A stretch of 64,000 nt of DNA from Pseudodesulfovibrio senegalensis. GTDB taxonomy: Bacteria > Desulfobacterota > Desulfovibrionia > Desulfovibrionales > Desulfovibrionaceae. Of the stretch, positions 35,602 to 45,593 are shown in pieces. Under the pieces are notes generated by a model. The model saw only the letters and a program-made list of their open reading frames with translations. It had not been told where the DNA came from and ran no database searches. The stretch covers positions 1-64,000 of the forward strand of contig NZ_WAIE01000005.1 in assembly GCF_008830225.1 (NCBI RefSeq), in the 5' to 3' direction. A program made the translations under genes and the position numbers. Each line of letters begins with the position of its first letter. Position 1 is the stretch's first letter.

Positions 35602-35886
35602 ATGCCGGGCCTGAGCATTTCAAACGAATCGATCCAATCCATGGCTCGTGATACCCAGTATTCCGCCATTGAAAACGCGGTCAGTCCTACACAACTTGAC
35701 ACCGGGCGGCTACACAAGCCAGAAAATTCAAGTGCTCAAAACACGCATGCATCACGCCCGGATTCCGGAACCCACGCAGTTTCATCCGACATCAACCCGG
35801 TTCAGCAAAATGACGACGCTATGCTCTCACGGGCTGCTTCGGCCATAGAGCAGGGGCTTGGAACCATCGCTGACCGCGTCGTCTGA
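35602..35886 (+). CDS. Small hypothetical protein, 94 residues
   Basis: Low-complexity-leaning, Ser/Asn/Gln-rich small protein with a C-terminal amphipathic helix (AMLSRAASAIEQGLGTIADR). No membrane segment or known motif is present. ATG 35602 follows AAAGGAGG with ideal spacing. The N-terminal pattern and a predicted disordered middle resemble small flagellar/structural accessory proteins, but no function can be assigned. It precedes a strong bidirectional terminator. Confidence 0.7.
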   Translation: MPGLSISNESIQSMARDTQYSAIENAVSPTQLDTGRLHKPENSSAQNTHASRPDSGTHAVSSDINPVQQNDDAMLSRAASAIEQGLGTIADRVV

Positions 35887-35907
35887 CACGGTATAATTGG
35901 TACTGAA

Positions 35908-35948
35908 TGAAAAAGCGGCCCCGTCATTTTGACGGGGCCGCTTTTTCA
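35908..35948. terminator. Bidirectional terminator, 19-bp perfect stem
   Basis: Arms TGAAAAAGCGGCCCCGTCA and its exact complement around a three-base loop. It separates the convergent 94-residue gene and the PEP-synthase-like gene and serves both. Confidence 0.9.
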
Positions 35949-35967
35949 TGTGTGTCTCAATAGAATT

Positions 35968-38900
35968 CTACCACTTCTTTTCACGCTGTTTTTCCAAGGC
36001 AATGGTTTGCTCCTCAAACGAGGCGAAACCGGCATGGTGCAAGGCGTCCTCGACGGTATGACTCCAATCCCAGCAGGCATAAATGACCGGCTTGTGGAAC
36101 ATGCTGCGGAACTGCTCAAGTTCACCACGGTAGAAATCTTCCTTGGGAGTCTCAATATGGTCACGCAACTGTTCGCTGAAGCGATCCAGTTCGCCCTCAT
36201 ACCACTCCATGAAGTCGTCGGCAGACTTGTATCGCTTAAGGATGTGGCCATATCCCTTTTCTTCCAGCATTTTCTTGAGGCGATCCATGTGCTGCTTCTG
36301 CAACCATTCGCCCAATTTGCTGGTGGGAATATTCTCACTTTCCACGGCGGCCATGTCCACCTTGGTCTGATGATACGTATCCGGGACCACCGAGGCAGAA
36401 ACAATGCCTGCAATGGCCACCAGTCCGCGCAAAATCACGCTGTTGGATACGCCCTGACCGCAGAAGCCGACCTTTTTGCCGTAACGCTGTCCGGCAAAAA
36501 TGGCGGACAGAATGGCCCAGACAACCGCCGGGTCCTCTTCGTCGTAGATGTGCTGCAGGCTGGGGTTGTCGCGGTCCGTAGCCAAAACCATCTGGGTCAT
36601 GTCGTTCGAACCGATGGAGAACCCGTCCACCTCCTTGAGGAACTCCTTGCACAGAATGGCATTGCTCGGAATTTCTGCCATGAGGATTATCTTCAGGCCG
36701 TCCTTTCCGGATTCCAGGTTGTGCACCTGCCGCAGGTAACGCTTCATGCTGCGGGCTTCTTCCATGCTCCTGACGAACGGGAACATGATGCACAGATTCT
36801 TGCCGCCATAGATGCCACGCGCCAGCTTGAAGGCCTCCAGCTCCCAATCGTGAATATTGCGGGAAACACCGCGGTATCCCATCATGGGGTTGTCTTCATA
36901 GGCCTCGAAGAGGATGCCGCCAAGCAGGTTGCGGTATTCATTGGATTTGAAGTCTGTGGTGCGGTAGATGATTTCGCTTCCGTAGAAAGCCATGGCAAAG
37001 AGCGCCAGCCCCTGGGAAAGCGTCTGAATGTAATTTTCTTTACCGGTGCGGTAGCCACGGGATTCCAGCAGGGTCTTGATACGCTTGGGCAGCGTGCGGA
37101 CTTCATCCATTTCGGACTTGAGCCCCATTTTGTGGGCAACTTCCTCACGCAATTCGCGAACCTTGTTGAAGTAACCGATGACCTGCGGATTGTCCTTGAG
37201 CTCGCGCACGATGCGGACCACGTCGTCCTTGTGGTCGCGCCAGACCTTCCACTCCTCGGAGCGGGAGGAAGGCTCGCCTTCCAGCAGGTCGTGATATCCA
37301 TAGATAACGGCCACATGATCTTCCAGATTCACGGAAGTCTTGAGAACGTCGAGCCGTTCGGTGGCCATTGTGATCTTTTCGTCGAGCTTCTTGTCCAGCT
37401 CACGAATGCGGCGCTGGATGGCCAGCACTTCATCCGTTCCGCGGGCTGCATCCTGATCGGCCAATGCGTCCATTCGGCGAGTCAAACCGGTGACCTGCCC
37501 CACATACTCACGAAGCTTGAGCGGCAGGGAAACAAGGCCCGAAGCCAACTGGTCCTTCATGACCTTGGTCAGACGCGTTTCCATCTCAAGCAACTTTTCA
37601 TTGACGATACCGTCGAGGGTATCCTTGTCGTATGCTTCAAGCGCCATGGGGTGAACGCCGATATTGCCAAGCATGAACTCCGCACGCAACAGGCCCACTT
37701 CAAAATCCGGCACGTTGCGCAAACGGGAAAGGAACAGGGACTGCCCCACGTCGGCAAGGATAAGCCCGACCTTGGTCTTGGTGTCCGGCAAGGTGCTCAC
37801 GTCAATCTCACCGCCAACTTCCACCAGAGGCAGCTTGCCGCGGTAAACCTTGCCGCGCGAACCATCGACCGTGACTTCCTGATTGTCGAGGGCACGCAAC
37901 ACTTCGGGCCGCTGAATGCCGATGACTGCGGGGATACCGAGTTCGCGAGAGGTGATGGCTGCATGGCTGGTGTCGCCGCCCACGTCCGCCATGATTGCGG
38001 AGGCGATGCGCATGCCCGGAACCATGTCCGGGTCGGTGCGTTCGGCAGCGAGAATGTCACCCTTGTTGACCTTGTTCAATTCAAGAGCGGAACGCAGGAA
38101 CTTGACAGTACCTTGCCCGGCCCCGCGGGATGCGCCATTGCCTTCAAGGATGACTTCTGCCTTGTCGGCGGCTCCTTTCTCCACTTCAAGACGGCGCATG
38201 AATATGGTGTGGGGATGCTGTTCGAATTCCTCATTCCAGCGGGTCTCGGGACGGGCCTGCACAAACCAGAGTCGGGAGGACTTGTCGATGCAGAACTCCG
38301 TATCCATGATCATGCCGCCATACGCCTTGGAAATGGCCCGCACGCCTTTGGCGACCTCTTCGGCCTGGGCGATGGACAATGCCCAACGATATATCTCGTT
38401 TTCGACCACAGGCACACTGTGCGTTCCGGAACCGTCTTCCTTGTAGACGATCTTCTTATCCTTGCACCCCATATAGCGAATGACCACCTCTTTGGAGGCT
38501 TCGCGTTGGAAAACGTAATATTTGTCCGGAGTGACCATGCCGCCGACAACTGCCTCACCAAGGCCATAACTGGCGTCAATGGAAACCAGATCATTGCGAT
38601 CCGTGCCCCGGCAGCCGGTTGCAGTGTCTGCACTGAACGCCGTACCGGAAATCACGGGATTGATCATACGCATGATACAGACCGAAAGGGATGTGTGCTC
38701 AATGGCCCACTCCTTTTTGGCCTGTTCGGCAATGGTGTCGTCCCCGGTCTGCTCCGCCTGCATGATTGCATCAAGAATGGCTTCACGACGATAAGTCATG
38801 GAACGCAGGTTGTAGGCCGAGGCACAATCCCAATGATATGCTTCCAGGCAGGTATCTTCGCCGACAATATTCAGATATGTGTCCTGCAGTCCGGCAAAAG

Positions 38901-39561
38901 CCTTCTTTCGACTGTCCTCACCGGCAGCGGAGGAGCGCACGGCCACCGGTTCGTCATCAAGTCCGGCTTCCTTGCAAATATCCCTGTAGGCACTTTTGAC
39001 GGCCTTGCTCACGGATTCGGGAACTTCAATGGACAGAATCGCGGTCTGCACAAGAACAGAGCGTTTGCGCAGCTGGTCGATTCCTTCAGGCGAGGTGGCA
39101 AATCCTTCGACAACATTATTGATGAAGGTGCGCAACTTGATGGGGGTTCCGCTCTTTTCCTGCGATTCCGCTCTTGCCTTGCGGCCAAGGGTGCGAACGA
39201 ACTTCTGCAGAAATTCAGGATCACTGTTGATCTCTTCGGAATTCCAATCAATCGTATTATATTCCTTATCCACGATGGAACGGATCAGCGAAGCATGGAC
39301 CTTTGTTTCATCAAGCAGGATATGAAAAGCAATGGAAGAAATGGCGCGAAACTCCGGAGCACGGATGTTTCCAACCTGGCTGATAATGGCGGTGTTGTAG
39401 TTCTTCCCCCCTACCAGGAGCTCTGCCTCTTCGCCGATCGTGACGATATCCGCGCCGTTGAGGACCAATTTCTTTTGTAGACTCTCAGCACTCGCCCCTG
39501 CGCCTGTCTTCTTTTTGGGTGCAGCCTTTTTCTTCGGCGTGGGCTTCTGGGTCTTGGCCAT
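35968..39561 (-). CDS. ppsA: Oversized PEP synthase / PPDK-like protein
   Basis: A 1197-residue member of the PEP-utilising family that would make PEP from pyruvate and ATP. A Lys/Ala/Pro-rich N-terminal tail (1-30) precedes an ATP-grasp domain (AVRSSAAGEDS near 210, GLGEAVVGGMVTPDKYYV near 325-342). A swivelling domain carries catalytic His533 (GGDTSHAAITSRELG). The PEP-binding barrel (VGLLRAEFMLGNIGVHP near 630, FKSNEYRNLLGG near 870, GSNDMTQMVL, catalytic-type CGQG near 1045) is interrupted by a roughly 200-residue charged helical region (about 655-865). A further extension of over 100 residues closes the protein. Typical PpsA has about 800 residues. ATG 39561 has CCAGGAGG upstream. It follows pyc on the same strand, a pairing known from Desulfovibrio. 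All key residues are intact. Confidence 0.88.
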   Translation of the reverse strand: MAKTQKPTPKKKAAPKKKTGAGASAESLQKKLVLNGADIVTIGEEAELLVGGKNYNTAIISQVGNIRAPEFRAISSIAFHILLDETKVHASLIRSIVDKEYNTIDWNSEEINSDPEFLQKFVRTLGRKARAESQEKSGTPIKLRTFINNVVEGFATSPEGIDQLRKRSVLVQTAILSIEVPESVSKAVKSAYRDICKEAGLDDEPVAVRSSAAGEDSRKKAFAGLQDTYLNIVGEDTCLEAYHWDCASAYNLRSMTYRREAILDAIMQAEQTGDDTIAEQAKKEWAIEHTSLSVCIMRMINPVISGTAFSADTATGCRGTDRNDLVSIDASYGLGEAVVGGMVTPDKYYVFQREASKEVVIRYMGCKDKKIVYKEDGSGTHSVPVVENEIYRWALSIAQAEEVAKGVRAISKAYGGMIMDTEFCIDKSSRLWFVQARPETRWNEEFEQHPHTIFMRRLEVEKGAADKAEVILEGNGASRGAGQGTVKFLRSALELNKVNKGDILAAERTDPDMVPGMRIASAIMADVGGDTSHAAITSRELGIPAVIGIQRPEVLRALDNQEVTVDGSRGKVYRGKLPLVEVGGEIDVSTLPDTKTKVGLILADVGQSLFLSRLRNVPDFEVGLLRAEFMLGNIGVHPMALEAYDKDTLDGIVNEKLLEMETRLTKVMKDQLASGLVSLPLKLREYVGQVTGLTRRMDALADQDAARGTDEVLAIQRRIRELDKKLDEKITMATERLDVLKTSVNLEDHVAVIYGYHDLLEGEPSSRSEEWKVWRDHKDDVVRIVRELKDNPQVIGYFNKVRELREEVAHKMGLKSEMDEVRTLPKRIKTLLESRGYRTGKENYIQTLSQGLALFAMAFYGSEIIYRTTDFKSNEYRNLLGGILFEAYEDNPMMGYRGVSRNIHDWELEAFKLARGIYGGKNLCIMFPFVRSMEEARSMKRYLRQVHNLESGKDGLKIILMAEIPSNAILCKEFLKEVDGFSIGSNDMTQMVLATDRDNPSLQHIYDEEDPAVVWAILSAIFAGQRYGKKVGFCGQGVSNSVILRGLVAIAGIVSASVVPDTYHQTKVDMAAVESENIPTSKLGEWLQKQHMDRLKKMLEEKGYGHILKRYKSADDFMEWYEGELDRFSEQLRDHIETPKEDFYRGELEQFRSMFHKPVIYACWDWSHTVEDALHHAGFASFEEQTIALEKQREKKW

Positions 39562-39754
39562 GCTTTCCTCCTGGTCAGGTGAGTCTGCAACGCTTTCCGC
39601 ACTTCGGAGCACGCATCGCATTAAGCACTTATTTTTACTGACAAATTAAACAATTAACGCAAATAAGCAAAACGACATCATCCTCTTACAGCCTGTCAAT
39701 GCATTTCGTCAATTACTGACGGCAACAAATCACAAGGCCATTCAAGGGCCATGA

Positions 39755-42700
39755 TCACAATTTCTGACCGCAGGACGGACAGAAGTTGCAATCCTGAGAA
39801 GGAACTGTTTCCTTGCATGTGGGACACGTGTCCGCAGGCGGCCCGAGTTCCACAAGCAACTCCCCTTCGACAACCGGCACCATGTGCCTGTCTTCCTGGT
39901 AATTGGCAGCCTTGAGAACCCGACGGACAACGCCGTCCACGGGGGCATAAATGGCTTTTTCCTGTTTCATCACGGAAACATTGAAAATCTCCTCACCCGC
40001 CTTCACGGAATCTCCCGGCCGAACGTGCATGACCCACAGGTCGCCGTTGCACGGGGAACCGACATGATAATCGTTGGCACTGTCAGCCATTTCAATGGCA
40101 TCCTTTGCCGAGGACAGCGGTTCACTGACCTTAACCTGATGACTCACGATTTCGGAATCCAGAATATAGCGAACGATGGACATGCCGTTCTCATCCGGTT
40201 CGGAAACATCCAGAACACGCATGACGTGCGGCTTCTTGCAATCGCCTTGGAAATGCAGGACTTCACCCTTTTCCAGTCCCTCGAACCAGACATCGAGCGG
40301 CACGTTGTTGCAATTACCAAACCTGTCGCAGAATTCAATGGTCTTGATGGCATCGCCCGGATGGTTCAGGTACATGACCAGCTCCTGTTCCGAAGGATGG
40401 CGGCCAAGCCGTTCCTGCAACGCACGCTCTTCGGCCTTGACGTCCACATCCTTCAACGTCAGCAACGGCGATTCTTCGGTACGTTCGCTAATGGCCCGCT
40501 TCCAGTTCTTGCCGAACGCGGACTGGTAGACCCAATCGGCGGGAAAACCGAGAGGAAGTTTGCCGTATTTCCCCAGCAGAAGCTGGCGGAACGCGTCGTT
40601 GGAATCCCTGTACAAATCCAGACGAGCCTTGTGCTCGTTGGAAGTCAGGTCCTTTTCGTCACACAAGGTCGCAATGTCCAGAATGTTCAACAGTCTGCGA
40701 ACTTCCACCTCGCCGCCGCGCTTGTAGGCGCCGGTAACCGCCAGAAATGCGGTATTCCACGTAATCTGGGACCCGGGCGTAACATCATGGTAACGGACAA
40801 TCTTGCGCGTTCCCTCAAGGAATTTGAGCATGTAGGGCAGCAGCTTGATATAGCCCTGTTTCAGGGCTCCTTCCTGTGAGGAAGACGTTGCGCCTCCGGG
40901 CATGCCGTGCTTGACCACGTCATGGTCGATTCCCTGGAAGTAGGGAGCGGTATACCGGTCATAATAAGGCATTATCTGCTTGAGAACGAAGTTGCACTTA
41001 CGGATCGTGTCCTTGTTCAGACTCGTCTTGAGGCCGATCTCATCCTCAATATATGCGGCCGTGGAAAGGACTTCACCCTGGCCGTACCACCGCACTGCGG
41101 CTCCGATAGCCACGTCCACAATGTGGGCGCCCGCTTCGGCTGCAGCCCCCATGGTGGGAACGAACAGTCCGTCGGTATAATGCCGGTGAGAATGGATGAC
41201 CAACTCGGGGTAGCGCTCCCGAATACGGGAAATGAGTTCACGCATGAAGCGCGGCGGACAGACTCCGGCCATATCCTTGAGTCCCAAAATGATCATGCGT
41301 TCGGCCTTGCGGGCATTGACCCCGGCCACATCCGCGCACATGGAAACAATATTGTCCGTAACTTCAAGATAGCGATCCACTTCAAAGCCCTTGGCCCATG
41401 AAAGGGAAATCGCCGGTTCGAAAATATTCTTTTCCGAATGCAGCGCAACCTCGGCAAATGGACGCATATTTTCGACATGATTGAGAAAATCAAAGCAACG
41501 AATCACATCGTAATGCTCGTTGATCATCTCACCCGTCAAACGCATAACGTTTTTCGGTTGCGGCTTATAGCCCAGGACGTTGGTGGAACGTATCAAAATC
41601 TGCTTCAGAGTATGCGGGGCAAATTGATTCCACTTCTTGGCCTCGGTGAACGGGTAGGTCATGTTGGCCAGCATGGCCACATGGAAATGCGCGCCGCCAC
41701 CATTTTCCAGAGAAAAGAAGCCGCACCTGTCAAGATATGGACCGATGAGCTTGTCTTCGGCCAGACGGAATCGGTTGCCACTGTTGGACTGAGTGATATC
41801 CCGCGTGGTGGTGTCCGTCATGTGGACAACGCCCTTTTCACGGTCGGTCCGCAACACGTCGAGAATCGAATCGCGGGTCATGCCGCGCACGATGCTCGCC
41901 TCATGGTCGGACTTGTCCATATCGGGCAAAACCGGCTCGAAACGACCGATGCGTCGATCGTCACGGCCACGATATTCGCCGAGCTGAACATACGGGTTGT
42001 GGCCTTTGGCGGAAATCTCGGCAATCAAACGGGTCAGACGCAGGGAATCCGGCTCCCTGTCGGAATAATCCATCAATTCGTTGCGATTATTCCGTACGAA
42101 ATTGGTATCATATTCCGCTTCCACGAATTTAGGATGCTGAATGATCTGGCGGTGGAACGGAATCGTGGTCTTTACACCACTGATCATATACTCCCGCAAG
42201 GCCCGCTGAGCGAGAGAAACAACCTTGTTCCAAGAATTACCGTATGTTATCAATAACGAAGCTGCCGAATCGTAGTTGGACGGGAAGCGGTAGCCGTCAC
42301 AAATGCAGGAGTCGATGCGCACGCCCTGCCCCCCGGGAGAAACATACCGGGAAATACGCCCCGCGTTCGGGGAGAAGTCCTTTTGCGGGTCCTCGCAGTT
42401 GATGCGACATTGCATTGCCCATTGGAAGGCCCTTGTGTTCTCGTCATTAAAGCGCAAACCAGCCCCAAAGGCCGTTGCAATCTGCTCTTCGACAAGATCG
42501 ATGCCATAACGGCATTCGGTGATACCATGCTCCACCTGCAGGCGTGTATTCACTTCGATCAGGTATGGCGTGCCGTCCCGATCCACAAGGAATTCGACGG
42601 TAGCAAGGGAATGATATCCCACGGCCGAAACGAGCCTGCGGGAATATTCCTTGAGCTTCTCCCGCAATTCAGGCGTATACCCCGGCCATGGTGAAGGCGT

Positions 42701-43456
42701 GATTTCGATGAGTTTCTGGTGGTTGCGCTGTACCGTGCAATCGCGCTCATCAAAACAGAACACGTTGCCGTATTTGTCCGCAATGACCTGAATCTCGATA
42801 TGCCGGATGGAAGTAAGCAACTTCTCGACATACAGGCGAGGATTACCGAATGAAGCCTGGGCGAGCGCAGAAGCTTTGGAGAATGCGGATTCAAGCTCGG
42901 ATTCCTCATAGACTTCATAAATGCCGCGACCGCCGCCGCCACCTTCGGCCTTGAGCATGATGGGAAATCCGATCTGCTTGGCCAATTCCCGGGCTTCGGG
43001 TATGGACACGGCCCCTTCGGAGCCCGGCACAACCGGAACGCCCTGCTCCTGTGCCAACTTGCGCACGGCCACCTTGTTGCCCAAAACCCGCATGGGTTCC
43101 TGATCGGGCCCAATAAAAATGATGCCGGCCTCTTTGCAGCGCTGGGGAAACGAATCATCCTCGGCGCCAAATCCCCATCCGGGATGAATGGCCACGATTT
43201 CACGTGCCTTTGCCTCGCGAATAATCCTGTCCAGATCAAGGTAGGCACGGGGGTCTGCTCCAAGCATGAGCAGTTCATTGGCACCGGAAGATGCCGGAGA
43301 GGTCTTGTCCACGTCTGTTGCAGTCATAACCGCAACGGCATTGAACATCTCGGTAATGGAACGACAGATACGGCGGGCGGGAATACCCCGGTTCGCGACA
43401 AGTATCCTCTTTCCTCTAATCTCTTCAAGCACTTGATCAAAAGACTTGGGCTTCAT
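39755..43456 (-). CDS. pyc: Pyruvate carboxylase with C-terminal zinc-ribbon-like tail
   Basis: A 1233-residue single-chain enzyme making oxaloacetate from pyruvate and bicarbonate. Biotin carboxylase occupies about residues 1-470 (EGGGGRGIYEV nucleotide loop, CTVQRNHQKLIEI). The carboxyltransferase barrel occupies about 545-830 (DTTTRDITQS, RFMRELISRI, VIHSHRHYTDGLFV metal site). A PYC_OADA linker domain and a biotinyl domain with Lys1164 in VMKQEKA (commonly A/V-M-K-M) follow. An added tail at about 1213-1233 has two CPxC pairs (CPTC and CPSC), zinc-ribbon-like. ATG 43456 has AAGGAG upstream. birA is the next gene, fitting the need for biotinylation. Confidence 0.95.
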   Translation of the reverse strand: MKPKSFDQVLEEIRGKRILVANRGIPARRICRSITEMFNAVAVMTATDVDKTSPASSGANELLMLGADPRAYLDLDRIIREAKAREIVAIHPGWGFGAEDDSFPQRCKEAGIIFIGPDQEPMRVLGNKVAVRKLAQEQGVPVVPGSEGAVSIPEARELAKQIGFPIMLKAEGGGGGRGIYEVYEESELESAFSKASALAQASFGNPRLYVEKLLTSIRHIEIQVIADKYGNVFCFDERDCTVQRNHQKLIEITPSPWPGYTPELREKLKEYSRRLVSAVGYHSLATVEFLVDRDGTPYLIEVNTRLQVEHGITECRYGIDLVEEQIATAFGAGLRFNDENTRAFQWAMQCRINCEDPQKDFSPNAGRISRYVSPGGQGVRIDSCICDGYRFPSNYDSAASLLITYGNSWNKVVSLAQRALREYMISGVKTTIPFHRQIIQHPKFVEAEYDTNFVRNNRNELMDYSDREPDSLRLTRLIAEISAKGHNPYVQLGEYRGRDDRRIGRFEPVLPDMDKSDHEASIVRGMTRDSILDVLRTDREKGVVHMTDTTTRDITQSNSGNRFRLAEDKLIGPYLDRCGFFSLENGGGAHFHVAMLANMTYPFTEAKKWNQFAPHTLKQILIRSTNVLGYKPQPKNVMRLTGEMINEHYDVIRCFDFLNHVENMRPFAEVALHSEKNIFEPAISLSWAKGFEVDRYLEVTDNIVSMCADVAGVNARKAERMIILGLKDMAGVCPPRFMRELISRIRERYPELVIHSHRHYTDGLFVPTMGAAAEAGAHIVDVAIGAAVRWYGQGEVLSTAAYIEDEIGLKTSLNKDTIRKCNFVLKQIMPYYDRYTAPYFQGIDHDVVKHGMPGGATSSSQEGALKQGYIKLLPYMLKFLEGTRKIVRYHDVTPGSQITWNTAFLAVTGAYKRGGEVEVRRLLNILDIATLCDEKDLTSNEHKARLDLYRDSNDAFRQLLLGKYGKLPLGFPADWVYQSAFGKNWKRAISERTEESPLLTLKDVDVKAEERALQERLGRHPSEQELVMYLNHPGDAIKTIEFCDRFGNCNNVPLDVWFEGLEKGEVLHFQGDCKKPHVMRVLDVSEPDENGMSIVRYILDSEIVSHQVKVSEPLSSAKDAIEMADSANDYHVGSPCNGDLWVMHVRPGDSVKAGEEIFNVSVMKQEKAIYAPVDGVVRRVLKAANYQEDRHMVPVVEGELLVELGPPADTCPTCKETVPSQDCNFCPSCGQKL

Positions 43457-43528
43457 GAATCAACCGCACTCCTTACTGTGAAATGTCGCCTGCCCGGCAG
43501 GCTGTCCGCTCTCTTGCACGGCGGCGGA

Positions 43529-44449
43529 CTATGCCGGAAGTATGGAACCGGAACTGAGGACACACTCTTTTCCGTTCCGCTCCAAGACAAGCCTCCCCTC
43601 GGGGGAAAGGCCCTTTATTCGGGCTTGATAAGAGTAATCGCCCCCTTCATGCACAATGACCTTTCTTCCAATCCAGGCAAGACGGTCTTCTGCAAGGGAA
43701 ATGAATTCGGATGGCGAAAATGCATCAATCAAAGCGGTATATATATTTTCCCCGCGATTTACAAGGCTCTTCCATACCCCCAGGGGGGTATTCGACCGGT
43801 CCGAGGTGCACAAACAACCTGCCTTCAGGGCGGTGTCCTTGCGCATTTCGGAATCATCAGGACAGGAAGCCAGATTGATGCCCACGCCCAATACACGGAC
43901 ATCGCCGCGTTCCTCTATCAACATTCCCCCGACCTTCCGTTCCCGAAACACGAAATCATTCGGCCATTTGAGCCTGACTTGAGCGCCCATCTGTTCCAGA
44001 GCCACGCAAAAGACATATCCCGCCACAAGCGGGATAAGCCCATCCATGCAATCACCCCACAGGTCAAGGCGGCTAGAATGATTTGGCAAACGCAAAGAAC
44101 CGTACACATTGCCCGGAGGGGATTTCCACGCTCTTCGCAGTTGGCCACGGCCACAGTCCTGTGAAACGGCAATCACGCTGCCCCATTCCGGCAGGATATC
44201 CTTTTCAACAAGGGCAAAGGCTTCGTCCATGGAGGAGTGGCACTCGTCCACGATGACAACAGGAAACCGAACGTCCTCGGGAACGGATTTCGAAGAAAGA
44301 AAACCTGACCGAGCGTCATCTTGCCAAGGGCCGAACGCAACAGTATCACGCGCCCACGACTCATGTGAGGCGGCAACGCGATGCTGGCCCGTCTGCCCTT
44401 CCGGACTCGATGCGGTCCGGATTGCGATATGTATTCCGGATGGAAGCAT
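43529..44449 (-). CDS. birA: Biotin--[carboxylase] ligase BirA
   Basis: Attaches biotin to the carrier lysine of biotin enzymes, here most likely the neighbouring pyruvate carboxylase. The 306 residues show SQDCGRGQLRRAW (the GRGRxGRxW biotinyl-AMP loop, slightly altered), KWPNDFVF and the C-terminal SH3-like domain. There is no N-terminal repressor HTH, so it is a ligase only. ATG 44449 is 26 bases from the divergent cca start; the longer frame to 44617 would overlap cca and is rejected. The ribosome site is weak. Confidence 0.9.
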   Translation of the reverse strand: MLPSGIHIAIRTASSPEGQTGQHRVAASHESWARDTVAFGPWQDDARSGFLSSKSVPEDVRFPVVIVDECHSSMDEAFALVEKDILPEWGSVIAVSQDCGRGQLRRAWKSPPGNVYGSLRLPNHSSRLDLWGDCMDGLIPLVAGYVFCVALEQMGAQVRLKWPNDFVFRERKVGGMLIEERGDVRVLGVGINLASCPDDSEMRKDTALKAGCLCTSDRSNTPLGVWKSLVNRGENIYTALIDAFSPSEFISLAEDRLAWIGRKVIVHEGGDYSYQARIKGLSPEGRLVLERNGKECVLSSGSILPA

Positions 44450-44475
44450 TACAAGGCTTCTGGTATCATTCCCAA

Positions 44476-45495
44476 ATGCAAATTCATATAGCTGGTGGTG
44501 CGGTACGAGATCTTTTACTCGGACGAAGGAGCAGAGACAAGGATTATCTTGTCCTTGACGCAAATAAAACCGATTTTCTCCGGGCCTTCCCTCATGCGCA
44601 AGAAGTCGGCAAATCATTTCCGGTCTTCATTGATCATGGACGAGAGTTCTCGTTTCCACGCAAAAACAACCTTGAAGACGAGCTACTGGCACGAGACTTC
44701 ACCATCAACGCCATGGCGCTGGGGCCAGACGGTGACCTTGTCTGCCACCCCATGGCTCTTGACGACATAAAAAACAGGATTCTTCGCCCGGCATCCGGCG
44801 ACGCCATAACGCAAGATCCTCTCCGAATCTTCCGGGCTGCACGCTTCTGGGCAACATTGCCCCAATTCTCCATACACCCGACCCTCCTTTCCGGCATGCA
44901 GGAGGCTTCACGCCGGGGGCTGCTCCGAACCATCCCTGCAGACAGGATCGGTGCGGAGATCCAAAAGGCCATGGGGACGCAAAAACCTGGCAATTTCCTG
45001 CGCCTGTTACAAACAGGCGACTGCCTGAAACCATGGTTTTCCGAACTGAAGGATGTCATCGAAACAACGGCATGCATCATGGACACGCTTGCGGGCAAAC
45101 CGGAAACGGTCTGGGCAGGATTATGTCATACGCTGCAAGCACAAAACGGCTTGATCGCGCATAGGCTGGGATTACGGCTGCGACTGCCCGGCAGATATGT
45201 GGTGGCCGGAGAAAAAGGGGCCGCGCTTCATTTGAAGGCGCTTCAATACGCTACCCTCGCCCCGGAAGCCAAGGTGGATCTTCTTATGGCGGCACACACT
45301 TCCGGAACCTTTTCATGCGTTTTTGCACTTGCCGATGCATTCAGGAACACGAACATAATGCACCAGGCGCAAAAGGACCTTGCAACGATTCTACAAATCA
45401 AACTTCCCCCCGAGGAACAAAACCTTGGTCCACACTCGGGACAAAAATTGCGAGATTTGCGCAGCAAGGCGCTGCTAAAAAGTAAAAGATTATAA
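44476..45495 (+). CDS. cca: CCA tRNA nucleotidyltransferase / poly(A) polymerase family protein
   Basis: Adds or repairs the 3' CCA of tRNA (class II nucleotidyltransferase). The 339 residues start with the head motif IAGGAVRDLLLGRRSRDKDYLVLD (catalytic Asp pair in DKD), followed by the RRDxTxNA-type motif LLARDFTINAMAL and DPLRIFRAARF. The following helical region is RNA-binding. Whether it adds A, CC or all three cannot be told. ATG 44476 gives the start MQIHIAGGAVRD, as in the family. It overlaps the divergent birA promoter region. Confidence 0.9.
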   Translation: MQIHIAGGAVRDLLLGRRSRDKDYLVLDANKTDFLRAFPHAQEVGKSFPVFIDHGREFSFPRKNNLEDELLARDFTINAMALGPDGDLVCHPMALDDIKNRILRPASGDAITQDPLRIFRAARFWATLPQFSIHPTLLSGMQEASRRGLLRTIPADRIGAEIQKAMGTQKPGNFLRLLQTGDCLKPWFSELKDVIETTACIMDTLAGKPETVWAGLCHTLQAQNGLIAHRLGLRLRLPGRYVVAGEKGAALHLKALQYATLAPEAKVDLLMAAHTSGTFSCVFALADAFRNTNIMHQAQKDLATILQIKLPPEEQNLGPHSGQKLRDLRSKALLKSKRL

Positions 45496-45593
45496 AAGCC
45501 CAACCTTTGACACAAAATTATGGTCAGAGTAATCTACATCTTGTTCGGTCTGTTGCCGGGGAACACGTGTCCGCCACAAAACAAGGGAAAATG

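Noticed and set aside
35929-39480. An uninterrupted 1183-codon open frame on the plus strand
   Set aside because: It lies fully opposite the PEP-synthase-like gene, whose product has intact catalytic motifs. The antisense translation is His/Gln-rich without motifs, as expected from codon bias of the real gene.
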